NCBI RefSeq assembly: GCF_025465275.1
Contig: NZ_JAODNK010000005.1
Location: forward strand, 1-64,000
Direction: 5' to 3'
DNA length: 64,000 nucleotides
From: Nocardia sp.
Lineage (GTDB): Bacteria; Actinomycetota; Actinomycetes; Mycobacteriales; Mycobacteriaceae
Positions 61,818-64,000 of this stretch are shown here, in pieces (positions within the stretch are counted from its first letter, which is position 1; every line of letters starts with the position of its first letter). Both the position numbers and the translations under genes were made by a program. Under the pieces are notes generated by a model. It was given only the letters and a program-made list of their open reading frames with translations. It did no database searches and was not told the DNA's origin.

Positions 61818-63242
61818 ATGGGCGCCACAGTCGACTGGCTGCGCACCACCACCCCCGGACTGCTGGTGCTCTGCGGTCTGTCCATCGCAGTCCTGCTGCT
61901 GGCGATCATTCGCATCAAGCTGGAGCCGTTCATCGCGCTGCTGCTGACCAGCCTGGGCCTGGCCCTCGCGGCGGGCCTGCCGGTGTCGAAGATCGTCGGC
62001 ACCCCGATGAAATCCGGCGACTCCCTGCTGGAGACGGGCTTCGGCGGCATTCTCGGGCATATTGCCGTCATTATCGGCCTGGGCACGGTGCTCGGCGCGA
62101 TCCTGGAACGCTCCGGTGGCGCCGATGTGCTCACCGACCGGCTGCTGCGGGCATTCGGGGAGAAGGGCGCGCCCGTCGCCATGGGACTGCTCGGCCTCAT
62201 CTTCGGCATCCCGCTCTTCTTCGATATCGGTATCTTCGTGCTCGCCCCGCTGGTCTACGTGGCCGCCAAGCGCGGTGGCGGCTCGCTGGTGCGCTATGCC
62301 ATGCCCATGGTCGCGGGCCTGTCCATGACGCACGCCTTCCTGCCGCCGCATCCGGGTCCGGTATCGCTGGGCGGACTGCTCGGCGTCAGTCTAGGCTGGC
62401 TGATTTTCATGGGATTCGTCTGCGGCATACCCGGATTCATCGCCGCCGGCATCGTGTGGGGCAGCTGGATCGGTAATCGCATCAAGGTCGAGGTGCCCGA
62501 AGAGTTCCTGGTGGCGGAGCCGGTCGGCGACGGCCCCGGCACCACCACGGCCACGGCGGTGCGCCCGCCGCCGTCGGTGGCGCTCATCGGCGGCATTATC
62601 GGAATCCCGCTGGTGCTGATTCTCGGCGCGACCTTCGGCAGTCAACTGCTGCAGGCGAATTCGCAACCTCTGGAGGTGCTCACCTTCCTCGGTACGCCCG
62701 CCGTGGCCCTGCTCATCGCCGTACTGACCGCCTTCTACGTGCTGGGTCTGCGGCGCGGGCAGACCGTGCAGGAACTGAGCACCCTCACCGCCGAATCGCT
62801 CCGGCCGGTGGGCATGCTGCTCCTGGTGGTCGGCGCGGGCGCCTTCTTCGGAAAGGTCATCTCCGCCACCGGAATCGGCTCGGCCCTGGCCCAAACCATG
62901 TCCGCCGCGGGTCTTCCCGTGATCGTGCTGGCCTACATCATCAGCTGCGGCCTGCGCATTGCTCAGGGCTCGGCCACGGTGGCCATCGTCACCACCGGCG
63001 GCATCGTCGCTCCGCTCGTGGTCGACCACGGCTACTCCCAGATGGCGCTGGCCCTGATCGCCATGTCCATTGCCGCGGGCTCGATTGTGCTGAGCCATGT
63101 CAATGACGGCGGTTTCTGGATCATTTCCAAGTTCTTCAATCTGACGGTCAAACAGACGCTGCAGACCTGGACGGTGCTCGAAACGGTGCTGTCGGTGGTG
63201 AGCTTCGCGGTGGCGGCCGTGCTCTTCGCCCTCGTGGCCTGA
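61818..63242 (+). CDS. GntP-family gluconate/sugar-acid:H+ symporter
   Basis: A 474-residue inner-membrane permease with about 12-14 hydrophobic segments. The GntP signature GLGTVLGAILERSGGADVLTDRLLRAFGEKGAPVAMGLLGLIFGIPLFFDIGIFVLAPLV is near residues 75-135, and MTHAFLPPHPGPVSLGGLLGVSLG follows. The C-terminal half contains GLRIAQGSATVAIVTTGGIVAPL and SHVNDGGFWIISKFFNLTVKQTLQTWTVLET, the usual family ending. ATG 61818 with GAGAGG. Last gene of the operon; predicted to import the sugar acid or N-acyl sugar acid degraded by the preceding enzymes. Confidence 0.93.
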   Translation: MGATVDWLRTTTPGLLVLCGLSIAVLLLAIIRIKLEPFIALLLTSLGLALAAGLPVSKIVGTPMKSGDSLLETGFGGILGHIAVIIGLGTVLGAILERSGGADVLTDRLLRAFGEKGAPVAMGLLGLIFGIPLFFDIGIFVLAPLVYVAAKRGGGSLVRYAMPMVAGLSMTHAFLPPHPGPVSLGGLLGVSLGWLIFMGFVCGIPGFIAAGIVWGSWIGNRIKVEVPEEFLVAEPVGDGPGTTTATAVRPPPSVALIGGIIGIPLVLILGATFGSQLLQANSQPLEVLTFLGTPAVALLIAVLTAFYVLGLRRGQTVQELSTLTAESLRPVGMLLLVVGAGAFFGKVISATGIGSALAQTMSAAGLPVIVLAYIISCGLRIAQGSATVAIVTTGGIVAPLVVDHGYSQMALALIAMSIAAGSIVLSHVNDGGFWIISKFFNLTVKQTLQTWTVLETVLSVVSFAVAAVLFALVA

Positions 63243-63252
63243 GCTGCACGAA

Positions 63253-63297
63253 CGGGGGTTGGGAGACCGGTGTGACCGGGGTCTGCCAGCCCCCCGC
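63253..63297 (+). terminator. Probable operon terminator after the GntP gene
   Basis: GGGGGTTGG and CCAGCCCCC form an outer stem (with one G-T pair) enclosing AGACC/GGGTCT. It starts 11 bp after the stop. Confidence 0.5.
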
Positions 63298-63306
63298 TGT
63301 GAATGA

Positions 63307-64000
<694 letters not shown>

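Overview
The window is a high-GC actinobacterial chromosome segment. Its conserved backbone runs in the same order as the Mycobacterium tuberculosis rpsA–argC region: rpsA end, coaE, a DUF402 gene (Rv1632c-like), uvrB, a universal stress protein (Rv1636-like), uvrA, infC-rpmI-rplT-tsnR, pheS-pheT and argC. Protein-level resemblance to mycobacteria, together with the accessory gene content, points to a relative in the Nocardiaceae, most likely Nocardia. The genus is an inference; no rRNA is present to settle it.

Layout. 1–4263: rpsA end, a decayed IS607-type transposon and a secreted Tat-exported phospholipase C. 4264–11157: coaE with a shortened second domain, two DUF402 paralogues flanking a small secreted protein, uvrB, an AraC regulator and a DoxX protein. 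11158–20617: an 18-codon candidate gene, a universal stress protein, a HelD-type RNA polymerase recycling factor, a PAS-PAS-GGDEF diguanylate cyclase, a lone ketosynthase, and a DosS/DosT-like heme sensor kinase divergent from a homologue of the dormancy translation inhibitor Rv0079. 20743–23840: uvrA preceded by an overlapping 14-codon leader. 24033–26440: an SDR, a MmyB-type regulator and a toxin–antitoxin pair. 26559–32589: one strand carries an LppX/LprG-type lipid-carrier lipoprotein, a cytochrome b5-desaturase, a Pks18-like type III polyketide synthase and an ABC exporter with a long Pro/Gly-rich insert in its ATPase domain. This looks like a lipid synthesis and export locus. 32983–34268: a decayed methyltransferase/TetR pair behind an intact double operator. 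34285–37291: translation genes. 37594–42552: an amidohydrolase and two regulator/target pairs (TetR–MFS, HxlR–nitroreductase). 42709–50723: pheST, a hydrolase, an unusual short Rho paralogue and three uncharacterised genes. 51154–55764: tandem MmyB regulators, an F420-type nitroreductase relative, a PEP-mutase family enzyme and an LCP cell-wall ligase. 55884–63242: two divergent operons (RidA, IclR, PfkB kinase / PLP enzyme, N-acyl-D-amino-acid deacylase, KDPG aldolase, GntP permease). Together they could form a complete route for an N-acylated 2-amino-sugar acid. 63334–64000: start of argC behind an ARG-box-like palindrome.

Dispersed features: a REP-like hairpin occurs three times, each time between convergent genes; many strong inverted-repeat terminators are present; and several clean operators sit beside their likely regulators. 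No tRNA, rRNA or CRISPR array was recognised.
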